Program-made: the position numbers and the translations under genes | Shown here: positions 6,698 to 14,979 of the stretch, one piece after another | Layout: the number at the start of each line of letters is the position of its first letter | How positions within the stretch are numbered: position 1 is the first letter of the stretch | The notes under the pieces: generated by a model | What the model was told of the DNA's origin: nothing | What the model saw: the letters and a program-made list of their open reading frames with translations, nothing else | Databases searched by the model: none | Assembly: GCA_011052055.1 (NCBI GenBank) | Contig: DRJW01000287.1 | Coordinates: 1 to 16,696, forward strand | Source of the DNA: Nitrospirota bacterium | GTDB taxonomy: Bacteria > Nitrospinota_A > UBA7883 | Length of the DNA: 16,696 bases | Direction: 5' to 3'

Positions 6698-7618
6698 ATG
6701 AAAACTTTTCTAATAAGACGCATCCTCGCTCTTGTCCCGGTGGTTTTTGGCGTGGTGACGCTTGTCTTTTTTATAATCCACGCAACGCCGGGCGATCCGG
6801 TGGAGATCATGCTCGGCGAGACCGCCTCCCCCGCCGACAGGGATACGTTAAGAAAAGAGCTGGGGCTCGATAGGCCTCTTGTCGTCCAGTACATCACATT
6901 CATCGGCGCCGTCGCCACCGGCGATCTGGGAAAATCGCTTTTCACGAATAAAGGGGTGGCCGAATCTATCGCCGAGCGGTACCCGGCGACGGTTCAGCTT
7001 GCGCTCTGCTCGATGGCTCTGGCCATTATCATCGCAATCCCACTTGGGGTATTGGCGGCGGCGCGTAAAAACAGCGCGATCGACACCGGGGCTATGGCTG
7101 TGTCACTGCTGGGCGTTTCGATGCCCAGTTTCTGGATCGGCCCCCTTCTCATCCTGGTCTTCTCGATCAACCTCGGCTGGTTTCCGGTGGCGGGACGGGG
7201 AGGAATCGAAAGCCTCGTGTTGCCGTCGATCACCCTGGGCACGGCGATGGCGGCGATTCTTTCCAGGCTGACACGCTCTACGATGATTGAAGCGCTGGAC
7301 GAAGATTACATCGTAACCGCCAGAGCGAAGGGTGCGTCTTCGATGACGATTCTTTTCAGGCACGCCCTTTCAAACGCCATCCTCCCGGTTGTGACGGTGG
7401 CGGGGCTTCAAATGGGCGCGCTCCTCGCCGGAGCGATCATAACGGAGACTATTTTCGCGTGGCCCGGAATCGGCAGGCTGACCCTTCAGGCCATCACCGC
7501 CCGCGACTACCCCCTGGCCCAGGGATGTGTGCTCACAATTTCGCTCTCATATGTTTTCGTCAATCTTGCCGTCGATATCGTGTACGCCCTTGTCGATCCC
7601 AGGATAAGATACAAATGA
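6698..7618 (+). CDS. ABC transporter permease, DppB/OppB family
   Basis: A 306-residue inner-membrane permease of the peptide/opine/nickel uptake class. It opens with the family-typical short basic start and first helix (M-K-T-F-L-I-R-R-I-L-A-L-V-P-V-V-F-G), followed by the conserved A-T-P-G-D-P-V periplasmic segment, and has about six membrane helices. The EAA loop that docks with the ATPase is present (E-A-L-D-E-D-Y-I-V-T-A-R-A-K-G-A), as are S-M-P-S-F-W-I-G and W-P-G-I-G-R-L. The N terminus agrees with the family, so the ATG at 6698 is accepted although no clear Shine-Dalgarno sequence precedes it. Its stop overlaps the start of the next permease gene by four bases (ATGA). Substrate class (dipeptide, oligopeptide, nickel, other) cannot be told without the binding protein, which is not in the window. 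Confidence 0.95.
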   Translation: MKTFLIRRILALVPVVFGVVTLVFFIIHATPGDPVEIMLGETASPADRDTLRKELGLDRPLVVQYITFIGAVATGDLGKSLFTNKGVAESIAERYPATVQLALCSMALAIIIAIPLGVLAAARKNSAIDTGAMAVSLLGVSMPSFWIGPLLILVFSINLGWFPVAGRGGIESLVLPSITLGTAMAAILSRLTRSTMIEALDEDYIVTARAKGASSMTILFRHALSNAILPVVTVAGLQMGALLAGAIITETIFAWPGIGRLTLQAITARDYPLAQGCVLTISLSYVFVNLAVDIVYALVDPRIRYK

Positions 7619-8442
7619 GATACAGTAGCTTCTCGTTTTTCATAGGAGTAACCCTCACCACAGGTTTCGTTCTTGTCGCGCTCCTCGCCCCTTTTATCGC
7701 GCCATACTCCCCTTACGAACAAGACTTTTACAACGGGCTGGCGGGGCCCGGCGCCTTGCACCTGCTGGGGCAAGACAGCCTGGGGCGCGATATCCTCAGC
7801 AGAATTATTTACGGCGCAAGGGTTTCACTGCTTGTCGGGTTTGTGACCGTTTTCATCTCCGCCACCGTTGGAGTAGCGCTTGGAGCGGTGGCCGGATATT
7901 TTGGCGGCAGGATCGACGAGGTGATAATGCGGATAAGCGACATATTCCTGTCGTTTCCCGGTATCCTCCTGGCCATCGCGGTTATGGCGGTGCGCGGGCC
8001 GGGGCTGGAAAACGTGATAGTGGCGTTGTCGATAATGGGATGGACCGGTTACGCAAGGCTCGCCAGAGGGCAGGCGCTGTCGTTGCGGGAGCGTGAGTTT
8101 GTCCTCGCCGCCGAGGCGCTGGGCGCCGGGCCTCTGCGGATCATCTTTTTACACCTTTTGCCCAATATCGCCGCGCCGCTGATTGTCGAGGTGACCTTCG
8201 GCGTGGCTTCGGCCATTGTGGGAGAAGCCGGTTTAAGCTTTCTTGGTCTTGGCGCCCAGCCTCCCACCGCAAGCTGGGGCTCGATGTTGTCGGAGGGTAG
8301 GAGCTTCCTTCTGATAGCCCCTCACCTTACGACGTTTCCCGGAATCGCGATCATGCTGGTGGTGATGGGGATAAACTTTCTGGGAGACAGCTTGCGGACG
8401 GCGCTGGATCCAAAATCGAAAAAGGTAATCAGGGCTGTCTAG
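7615..8442 (+). CDS. ABC transporter permease, DppC/OppC family
   Basis: The partner permease, 275 residues, starting at the ATG that overlaps the TGA of the first permease. A longer reading from 7459 in the same frame exists, but its extra 52 residues lie wholly within the upstream permease gene and are unlike the family; the start at 7615 gives the normal N terminus with a first helix ending in L-A-P-F-I-A-P-Y-S-P. Diagnostic motifs are L-G-Q-D-S-L-G-R-D-I-L-S-R-I-I-Y-G-A-R-V-S-L, the EAA loop (F-V-L-A-A-E-A-L-G-A...H-L-L-P-N), and E-A-G-L-S-F-L-G-L-G...P-P-T-A-S-W-G. It forms the membrane channel as a heterodimer with the DppB-like protein. No DppD/DppF ATPases follow; instead the gene runs into a convergent gene and overlaps it by 14 bases. 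Confidence 0.95.
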   Translation: MRYSSFSFFIGVTLTTGFVLVALLAPFIAPYSPYEQDFYNGLAGPGALHLLGQDSLGRDILSRIIYGARVSLLVGFVTVFISATVGVALGAVAGYFGGRIDEVIMRISDIFLSFPGILLAIAVMAVRGPGLENVIVALSIMGWTGYARLARGQALSLREREFVLAAEALGAGPLRIIFLHLLPNIAAPLIVEVTFGVASAIVGEAGLSFLGLGAQPPTASWGSMLSEGRSFLLIAPHLTTFPGIAIMLVVMGINFLGDSLRTALDPKSKKVIRAV

Positions 8443-9556
8443 AATTTCGTTTTATGAGAAACTCCAGTTTTTTCTTCGTCCACTCGCTTTCATCTTTCCA
8501 GAATTTTATAAGATTCTTCTCGTCCTGATATTCAAGAGTCACTTTCGGATCGTCGTTGAGCCATTCGAGAGTCTCCTCGTTTAGCGCGTAGGCCGCCCTG
8601 AATTGCTTGTCCCTGGTTCTGGCGCACACTTCGGCCTTTATTATGGCCACAGGCACTTCCAGATAGAGTGTATCCGGCGCCCCCAGCGTAATGTTAAGCT
8701 CCACAATTTTTTTGAACCACTGTTTCGCCTCGCCGCAACGCCCCTGCACAAGCGCTACCCGGCCAAGCACCCAGCGGGCGAGCGTATCGCGGTCAAACTC
8801 ATCAGCTATTTCTATGGCCATAGTTTTAGCCCGCTCGTAATCATGCTCATACAGGTATATCCACATAAGAGCCGACTTGGCGTAATCTTTTGAAAATGCG
8901 TCCGATTCCATCGCATGATCCAGCATCTCAATACCTTCACGCCGCATATCTTTGCCGTGGGTTATAAACCTTTTTATCACCCACGAAATAATCCCCCCCT
9001 CCTCTTGCGCTTTACGGCTGGAGAAATAGTAGATCATTCCCAGACCGAAATAGGTGTCGGGTATATCCGGCCTTTCGGAAAGAACACGCTCAAGGCGGGA
9101 CTTGGCCTCGACCGCGTTTTTGGACGCTCTTAAGATATTGCGGCGTCTTGCCTCCAGAAGACCTATGTAACCGTCTGTAGCCCCAAGAAAAAGGCGCGCC
9201 ACAGAGTCTTTCGGGTTTTTGACAAGTCTTTTGTTGGCGAGTCTCTGGCACTTTCCGGCGTATTTGTAAAACCTTTTCAGCTCGGAAAAATCGCCCAGCT
9301 TCTGGATTTTTTCCTGAACGCCGACGGCGTAATAAAAATAACCGCCCGGGTTACCGGGATAAACCTTAATATATTCGTCGAGCATGGTAAGACCATCCTC
9401 AAACTCTAAATCCGCAATTTTTAATATGCTCTGGCGAATATGCTCTTCCCATCCATCCTCGACCATTCCATAAGACTCCGGGCTTGCGGGGGGAGCGGAG
9501 AGGATCGGGATAAAAAAAACGATGGATATTAAAATCCACATTAAACGACTGACCAC
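8429..9556 (-). CDS. Exported TPR-repeat protein of unknown function
   Basis: 375 residues beginning with a signal peptide or membrane anchor (hydrophobic residues about 5-21, then A-P-P-A-S-P). No lipobox cysteine is seen, so it is probably a periplasmic soluble protein. The rest is alpha-helical with degenerate TPR units: Y-F-Y-Y-A-V-G near 54-60, A-R-L-F-L-G-A-T-D-G-Y-I-G-L, T-Y-F-G-L-G-M-I-Y-Y-F-S, A-L-M-W-I-Y-L-Y-E-H-D-Y-E-R-A and L-G-R-V-A-L-V-Q-G-R-C-G-E-A-K-Q-W-F. There is no catalytic motif; it is likely a scaffold or assembly factor. It lies 88 bases downstream of the TlpA-like gene on the same strand and may share its transcript. Its last 14 bases overlap the 3' end of the convergent permease gene. 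Confidence 0.85.
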   Translation of the reverse strand: MVSRLMWILISIVFFIPILSAPPASPESYGMVEDGWEEHIRQSILKIADLEFEDGLTMLDEYIKVYPGNPGGYFYYAVGVQEKIQKLGDFSELKRFYKYAGKCQRLANKRLVKNPKDSVARLFLGATDGYIGLLEARRRNILRASKNAVEAKSRLERVLSERPDIPDTYFGLGMIYYFSSRKAQEEGGIISWVIKRFITHGKDMRREGIEMLDHAMESDAFSKDYAKSALMWIYLYEHDYERAKTMAIEIADEFDRDTLARWVLGRVALVQGRCGEAKQWFKKIVELNITLGAPDTLYLEVPVAIIKAEVCARTRDKQFRAAYALNEETLEWLNDDPKVTLEYQDEKNLIKFWKDESEWTKKKLEFLIKRNSRQP

Positions 9557-9644
9557 TTTACAACCTTATAACCAAAAAGAATTGAGATAACGCAAATGAG
9601 GGAGAGTCTATCAGCAGGCCGAGCCGTTTTCAAGAGTGTCTGGC

Positions 9645-10196
9645 TCAAGCGTCCGGCTCTTTTAGCAGAATCCTTATAAACATCTCGGCGGCGAACGGGT
9701 CGAAGCCGCCCAGCCTCTGGAACCGGATAACTCCTTTTTTATCGATGAACGCCATCGTGGGCGTTCCGCCGTTTCCATACTTTTTCATCGTCTCCGGCGT
9801 CGTGTCGCCGTTTTTGTAGGCGTCTATCCCGACAAGGTGGTGAATATTTTTTTCTTTTATGAAAGATTTCAGCTTCTCCGGGCTCTGGGCGTCGCGCCCT
9901 TCAAACACCGTATGGATCGACAGCAGTTTTAGTTTGCCCGACTCTATCTCATCTTTGAACGTAGCGTCGCTCCATCGCTTCATAAGCGGAATGGAAAACG
10001 CTTTACATCCCGGACACCACATCTGGAAGAACTCGACGATGACAACTTTGCCTCTAAGGTCGGCCAACGATACGCCGGGGCCGTTTATCCATTCCGACAC
10101 CACCCATTCCGGCGCTTTGGAGCCTTCGGCGGATAGATGATTTGCGGAGAAAAGCAACATCGATAAAACCAGAAACGGGGTCAAGACATCTTTCAT
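9645..10196 (-). CDS. TlpA-like periplasmic thioredoxin-fold protein
   Basis: 183 residues with a signal peptide (about 1-23, ending H-L-S-A) and a TlpA/ResA-type redoxin domain. The active site is W-C-P-G-C with Cys61 and Cys64, in V-V-I-V-E-F-F-Q-M-W-C-P-G-C, and the cis-proline loop is G-T-P-T with Pro146. Proteins of this kind act in the periplasm as thiol reductants or peroxide-type redoxins, often in cytochrome c maturation or copper-site assembly. The insertion between the CxxC helix and the next strand (I-H-T-V-F-E-G-R-D) is like other TlpA members. No cytochrome maturation genes are nearby, so the partner is unknown. It is divergent from the TPR gene that starts at 10431 and is followed on its own strand by the exported TPR protein. 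Confidence 0.9.
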   Translation of the reverse strand: MKDVLTPFLVLSMLLFSANHLSAEGSKAPEWVVSEWINGPGVSLADLRGKVVIVEFFQMWCPGCKAFSIPLMKRWSDATFKDEIESGKLKLLSIHTVFEGRDAQSPEKLKSFIKEKNIHHLVGIDAYKNGDTTPETMKKYGNGGTPTMAFIDKKGVIRFQRLGGFDPFAAEMFIRILLKEPDA

Positions 10197-10392
10197 ACGC
10201 TATCTCTTTTTCTTTTACGATGATAACCTTTTCGACAGAAAAACGCCGCTTTTTTCCTGAAATACCCGGACAAAGCCGCGCGCTTGTGGTTACCCGACCA
10301 TGAGAATAATATACCCCCTGTAATCATGAGAAAGTGAGATCAGGCTATGGACGGGCCATTCCCAGGGGTATCTTATTATGGGAAATGGATTA

Positions 10393-10424
10393 TTGAGGTT
10401 CCCTTTAGTAAGCTCCACTATAAT
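10393..10424 (+). promoter_or_regulatory. Possible promoter giving a leaderless TPR transcript
   Basis: A perfect TATAAT lies at 10419-10424, with TTGAGG at 10393-10398; the 20-base spacer is longer than ideal. Transcription from this -10 would begin at or next to the A of the ATG at 10431, and no Shine-Dalgarno sequence is visible before that ATG. This fits leaderless translation, but the -35 match may be chance. Confidence 0.3.
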
Positions 10425-10430
10425 AACGGT

Positions 10431-11237
10431 ATGGAAAATAAAGAGAGAGAAGACAGAAAAGTAGGCCGTTGTTTCGAGATAAAAAAGGCCGGCGGCCCCA
10501 AAGAAAAAGAGATCGTAACTCACTACTATATCGAAATATTAGAAAACAAGACGATAGCTTTAGAGCTGGTAGATGACGAGGGCAATCCCACCGGCGAGAT
10601 GGTGGAAGACTTGTCCGCCGATGATTTCAACGAAAAATATACTTCCTGCTCCCACCATGACTGCCCTCTTGCGCCTAAAACCATCGATGAAATAAAAAAG
10701 AAGATGGCTGATAACCGTGTCGCGATGGGTGAAAAACATCTTGAAAACGGAGAGCTCGATAAAGCGGAGGATAAATTCAACAGGGCGCTTGTGTTTGAGG
10801 CGGGGAACCTCAAAGCGGAGTTCGGCGTCGGAAAAATCCGCATGGCGCAGAACAGAAAAACCGAGGCGGAGGAGATTTTCAAAAAAATAAGCGAAGCGAA
10901 CGAAATTTACGACATGGCGAACAAACATACGTTTAATGAGTTCGGGATATACCTTAGAAGACAGGAGATGTATGAGATCGCGATTCAAAGTTACGAAAAG
11001 GCGATCACGATGGATGAAAAAGATGTCGCGCTCTACTTCAATCTGGGTAAAGCCTACGCGATGAAGGGCAAGTTTGGGCCGGGAATAGAAAAATTAAAAG
11101 AGGCGCTCGCTATACAGCCAGATTTCCCCGAGGCGGCGGAGCATCTTAAAAAATATCTGAAAGACGAGGCGGCAATGTTTAAAAAACTTCTTCGGAAAAC
11201 ACAAATCGACGACAATCCGGGCAGAGAAGAGAAATAG
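10431..11237 (+). CDS. Cytoplasmic TPR protein with N-terminal unknown domain
   Basis: 268 residues read from the ATG at 10431; an in-frame ATG at 10347 would add 28 residues, but these look like translated upstream DNA and have no ribosome site at proper spacing. There is no signal peptide. Residues 12-80 form a small mixed alpha/beta-looking region containing Y-Y-I-E-I-L-E-N-K-T-I-A-L-E-L-V-D and a Cys/His group C-S-H-H-D-C at 73-78 that could bind a metal. From about 93 to 245 there are four TPR-like units (G-E-L-D-K-A-E-D-K-F-N-R-A-L, Y-E-I-A-I-Q-S-Y-E-K-A-I and G-P-G-I-E-K-L-K-E-A-L-A-I-Q-P-D are the clearest). The gene precedes soeA by 133 bases on the same strand; a role in assembly of that complex is possible but unproven. 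Confidence 0.82.
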   Translation: MENKEREDRKVGRCFEIKKAGGPKEKEIVTHYYIEILENKTIALELVDDEGNPTGEMVEDLSADDFNEKYTSCSHHDCPLAPKTIDEIKKKMADNRVAMGEKHLENGELDKAEDKFNRALVFEAGNLKAEFGVGKIRMAQNRKTEAEEIFKKISEANEIYDMANKHTFNEFGIYLRRQEMYEIAIQSYEKAITMDEKDVALYFNLGKAYAMKGKFGPGIEKLKEALAIQPDFPEAAEHLKKYLKDEAAMFKKLLRKTQIDDNPGREEK

Positions 11238-11370
11238 CCGGACGAAGTATCAGAGGGGGCCTGCGTCATTTTGGATAACCAAAAGTAAATATATTGGTCT
11301 CGTATAAACGATTGGATTAAATTTAAGATTTTACTTACCATAAGTACAACTCAACGGGGTGGACTCATAA

Positions 11371-14241
11371 ATGACGGAAATATCGAGCGAAGTAGACGGC
11401 CACAAGCTATACGAAGGCCAGGAGGTCAAATATACGACCTGCTACATGTGCGCCTGCCGTTGCGGTATAAAAGTAACTTTAGAAGACGGCAAAGTTAAAT
11501 ATATCCAGGGCAACTCAAGCCACCCCACCAACCAGGGCGTAATCTGCGCCAAAGGCTCCGCAGGGCCGATGAAACAGGTCAGCCCGGCCAGAATCACCAA
11601 ACCGCTTTTGCGAAAAGAGGGCGCAGAGCGGGGGAAAGCCGATTTCGAGGAGATATCCTGGGAGCGGGCTTACGATATCCTTTCTAAACGACTGAAAAAA
11701 ATTCGCGGGACCGATCCTAAAAAACTGGCGTTTTTCACGGGACGCGACCAGATGCAGGCTTTGACCAGCTACTGGGCCAAACAGTTCGGCACGCCAAACT
11801 TCGCCGCGCACGGCGGTTTTTGCTCCGTTAACATGGCGACTGGCATGATCTATTCTGTTGGCGGCACCAGCTGGGAGTTCGGCGGCCCCGACTGGGACAG
11901 AACCAAGTATGTGATTCTTTTCGGAGTCGCCGAGGATCACGACTCCAACCCGATGAAGCTTGGCATAGGCAAACTAAAAGATAACGGCGGAAAGCTGGTG
12001 GCGGTTAATCCTGTGCAGTCCGGCTACGGCGCCGTGGCGGACGAATGGGTTCCCATAAGGCCCGGAACCGACGGGGCGCTTATCATGGGGATGATCCACG
12101 TCCTGATATCCAACGGGCTGTACGACAGAAAGTTTCTGCTGACGCAAACCAACGCGCCTCAACTTGTGGTAGTGGACGAAGGCGGCGCGGACGAAGGCCT
12201 TTTCTGGCAGGAGGATGGGGCTGAAGACAGCGATACAAACGTTAATTATGTCTGGGACACCGTAACCTTGTCCCCGAAACCGTTCGGGAGCCATGCGGGG
12301 GTCAAACCGGCGCTGGTGGGCGAGTTTAAAACGCCGGACGGCAAAACCGTCAAAACCTCCTTCCAGCTGTTGACCGAACGGGTATTGAACGATTACTCCC
12401 TGGAAAAAGTCTCGCACATAACCAAAGTTCCTATCGAGCAGATAGAAAGAATCGCCCTGGAGATAGGCGTCACCGCGCGCGATGAAACGATAACGCTTCC
12501 CATCGAGTGGACGGACGCCTGGGGTAACCATCATACGAAAGTAGATGGAAATCCGGTGGCGATCCACGGTATGCGCGGGCTTGCGGCTCATTCAAACGGG
12601 TTCCAGACGGTGCGGGCGCTCTCTGCGCTGATGATGATTCTTGGCATTATCGACAGGCCGGGCGGATTCCGCCACAAGCCTCCGTTCCCAAGGCCGATCC
12701 CGCCCTGCCCCAAACCGATAGACGACCCGGCGCTTATAAAACCGAACACCGCTCTGCCCAACCCGGAGCTTGGCTTTCCCACAAAACCGGAAAACCTCCT
12801 GCTCGAAGACGATGGCTCGCCTGTCCGTATCGACAAGGCTTTTAGCTGGGAGTTTCCACTCACGGCGCACGGCATGATCCAGAACGTAATCACCAACGCA
12901 TATAAGGCCGACCCGTACAAAATCGACACTTTAATCTTTTTCATGGCGAACATGGCCTGGAACTCGTCGATGAACACGTCAAAGATGATTGAGATGCTAA
13001 AGGCGAAAGAAAAAGATGGCTCCCATAAAATTCCGTTTCTGGTGGTCTCCGACGCATTTTTCAGCGAGCAGGTGGCTTTCGCCGACCTGGTACTGCCCGA
13101 CACAACTTACCTTGAGCGCTACGACGTTATCTCCCTGCTTGATCGGCCCATCAGCGAATATACCGGCATCGCCGACTCTATCCGCCAGCCTGTGATCGAC
13201 CCGCCGGAAGGGTGTGAGCCGTTTCAGGAGACGCTGATTAAGCTTGCCAACAAGCTTGGCCTGCCCGGTTTTTGCGACGACGGCGGCAAACCTAAATTCA
13301 AGGACTATAAAGATTTTATTATTAACTGGACGGTGGCGCCCGATACTCCGGTCGGATTTTTATCCGGGTGGCGCGGCAAAGATGGCAGGGATCATCTCAT
13401 CGGCGAGCCAAACCCGAACCAGCTCGATGAGTATATTAAAAATAAATGCTTTTTTCAGTTCGAGCTTGAAGAGTCGCTTCAATACAACAGGAATATCAAC
13501 CAGGGCTACTTAAACTGGGCGCTCGACCATAAACTGATACGGCGCAACGACCCTATTGTCATGCGTCTTTACTCTGAAGTGATGCAAAGATTCCGCCTTT
13601 CCGCAAAAGGGTTAAGGCCGGGGCGCCAGCCGGAGACCAAACTACAGCGCGACCGGATCGCCAAATATTTCGATCCGATCCCCTTCTGGTATCCGCCTTT
13701 AGAAGACGCTACGGTGGATGGCAAAAAGTATACGATTCACGCGATAACCCAGCGACCGATGGTGATGTACCATTCGTGGGATTCCCAGAATGCGTGGCTT
13801 CGCCAGGTGATCGGGCAAAACTTTATGTATATGAACCCGATCAAAGCGGCGGAGCTGAATATAGACGACATGCAATGGGCGTGGGTGGAGTCGGCCCATG
13901 GAAAAATAAGGGTTCAGGTGAAATTTTCAAACGCCGTCCAGCCGGACACGGTCTGGACATGGAACTCCATCGGCAAAATGGCGGGGGCGTGGAACTTAAA
14001 CCCCGAAGCCAATGAAGCCAAAAAAGCTTTTCTTTTAAACCATCTTATAGCCGAAGAGATACCAGACGGAGCAGGCGGCGTTGTCTCCAACTCCGACCCT
14101 ATCACCGGACAGGCAGGATGGTACGATCTGAAAGTGAGAATATACAAATCTGACACCGAAGGCGCATGGCCCCTCTTCGACCCGATTAAGCCGCCGCCGG
14201 GAATCATAAACTTATCTGGTAACGAGGGTAAAACGAAGTGA
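11371..14241 (+). CDS. soeA: Molybdopterin oxidoreductase catalytic subunit, SoeA-like sulfite dehydrogenase
   Basis: A 956-residue enzyme of the Mo-bis-PGD (DMSO reductase) superfamily. In SoeABC it oxidises sulfite to sulfate on the cytoplasmic side and passes electrons to quinone. Residues 20-62 hold a [4Fe-4S] site, Cys24-x2-Cys27-x3-Cys31 with Cys59 (Cys29 is extra). The likely Mo ligand is Cys151 in A-H-G-G-F-C-S-V-N-M. The cofactor-binding stretches (I-L-F-G-V-A-E-D-H-D-S-N-P, V-N-P-V-Q-S-G, P-I-R-P-G-T-D-G-A-L) and the C-terminal cap domain (T-Q-R-P-M-V-M-Y-H-S-W) are in place. There is no Tat signal (no twin arginine before Cys24), so a cytoplasmic location is expected, as in SoeA and unlike PsrA/PhsA. 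A proline-rich loop (about 437-450) follows an R-P-G-G motif. GGGGTGG at 11356-11362 precedes the ATG. It overlaps soeB by four bases (GTGA). Polysulfide, thiosulfate or tetrathionate reductases are alternatives; phylogeny would decide. Confidence 0.85.
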   Translation: MTEISSEVDGHKLYEGQEVKYTTCYMCACRCGIKVTLEDGKVKYIQGNSSHPTNQGVICAKGSAGPMKQVSPARITKPLLRKEGAERGKADFEEISWERAYDILSKRLKKIRGTDPKKLAFFTGRDQMQALTSYWAKQFGTPNFAAHGGFCSVNMATGMIYSVGGTSWEFGGPDWDRTKYVILFGVAEDHDSNPMKLGIGKLKDNGGKLVAVNPVQSGYGAVADEWVPIRPGTDGALIMGMIHVLISNGLYDRKFLLTQTNAPQLVVVDEGGADEGLFWQEDGAEDSDTNVNYVWDTVTLSPKPFGSHAGVKPALVGEFKTPDGKTVKTSFQLLTERVLNDYSLEKVSHITKVPIEQIERIALEIGVTARDETITLPIEWTDAWGNHHTKVDGNPVAIHGMRGLAAHSNGFQTVRALSALMMILGIIDRPGGFRHKPPFPRPIPPCPKPIDDPALIKPNTALPNPELGFPTKPENLLLEDDGSPVRIDKAFSWEFPLTAHGMIQNVITNAYKADPYKIDTLIFFMANMAWNSSMNTSKMIEMLKAKEKDGSHKIPFLVVSDAFFSEQVAFADLVLPDTTYLERYDVISLLDRPISEYTGIADSIRQPVIDPPEGCEPFQETLIKLANKLGLPGFCDDGGKPKFKDYKDFIINWTVAPDTPVGFLSGWRGKDGRDHLIGEPNPNQLDEYIKNKCFFQFELEESLQYNRNINQGYLNWALDHKLIRRNDPIVMRLYSEVMQRFRLSAKGLRPGRQPETKLQRDRIAKYFDPIPFWYPPLEDATVDGKKYTIHAITQRPMVMYHSWDSQNAWLRQVIGQNFMYMNPIKAAELNIDDMQWAWVESAHGKIRVQVKFSNAVQPDTVWTWNSIGKMAGAWNLNPEANEAKKAFLLNHLIAEEIPDGAGGVVSNSDPITGQAGWYDLKVRIYKSDTEGAWPLFDPIKPPPGIINLSGNEGKTK

Positions 14242-14969
14242 AGCAGTTAGCGCTTGTGATCGACCTCTATAAATGCGTCGGGTGCCACGCCTGCGCGGTC
14301 AACTGCAAATCATGGAACTCAACCGGCCAGTTCGGGCCGCTAAAAGACCATGACCCGTATGGAAAAGAGCCAACGGGCGTCTGGTTCAACAGGGTGCAGA
14401 CATATGAAGTCGGCTCTTTCCCCGACACGCAGGTCATAAACTTCCCCAAATCGTGCATGCATTGCGCCGACGCGCCGTGCGTTTCGGTCTGCCCCACCAA
14501 CGCATCGTTCAAACGCGAAGAAGACGGAATCGTCCTTGTCAATTACGACGACTGCATCGGATGCAAATACTGCTCGTGGGCGTGCCCCTACGGATGCCGC
14601 GAATTTGACGAATTCGAAGGCGTGATGAAAAAATGCACCCTTTGCGTAGACCGTATCTACAACACCGACCTGCCCGAAGATGAGCGCCAGCCCGCCTGCG
14701 TTCTTTCGTGCCCCACGAGGGCGAGGGTTTTCGGCGATATTAACGATCCCCAAAGCGAGGCCTCTAAAGCGATCAGCAAAGGAATGGGCTATAAATTAAT
14801 GCCAGACTCCGGCGCCAACCCAAGCAACCATTACCTGCCACACCGCAAGGTGAGCGTAAAAGTGGATGACGACGAGATCACCGTGAAAAAGCAGGGCGCC
14901 ATAAAAGCTGTCAGACGCAAAGTGGACGTGGAAGAGGTGGTCATAGAAGATTTCGGAATAGGCGGATGA
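14238..14969 (+). CDS. soeB: SoeB-like four-cluster ferredoxin subunit
   Basis: A 243-residue DmsB/PsrB/SoeB-type electron-transfer subunit that carries electrons between the Mo subunit and the membrane anchor. Four complete [4Fe-4S] motifs are present: Cys13-16-19-23, Cys73-76-81-85, Cys106-109-112-116 and Cys133-136-154-158; Cys120 is additional. The start is a GTG at 14238 that overlaps the soeA stop codon (GTGA), with the first cluster motif only 13 residues in, as usual for cytoplasmic members without a signal. The C-terminal tail (about residues 190-243) is rich in Lys, Val and Glu (V-D-V-E-E-V-V-I-E-D) and is the least family-like part. Translational coupling to soeA and an 11-base gap before soeC indicate one operon. 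Confidence 0.92.
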   Translation: MKQLALVIDLYKCVGCHACAVNCKSWNSTGQFGPLKDHDPYGKEPTGVWFNRVQTYEVGSFPDTQVINFPKSCMHCADAPCVSVCPTNASFKREEDGIVLVNYDDCIGCKYCSWACPYGCREFDEFEGVMKKCTLCVDRIYNTDLPEDERQPACVLSCPTRARVFGDINDPQSEASKAISKGMGYKLMPDSGANPSNHYLPHRKVSVKVDDDEITVKKQGAIKAVRRKVDVEEVVIEDFGIGG

Positions 14970-14979
14970 GGAGAATATA

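Noticed and set aside
7459..7614. 52-residue N-terminal extension of the DppC-like protein
   Set aside because: It lies wholly inside the DppB-like gene in another frame, has no family similarity, and the ATGA overlap at 7615 gives the normal start.
10347..10430. Upstream ATG adding 28 residues to the TPR protein
   Set aside because: No ribosome site at proper spacing, the added residues look non-coding, and a TATAAT lies inside this stretch.
11515..13103. Several long reading frames on the - strand inside soeA
   Set aside because: They are antisense shadows of the well-supported SoeA coding frame and show no family motifs.
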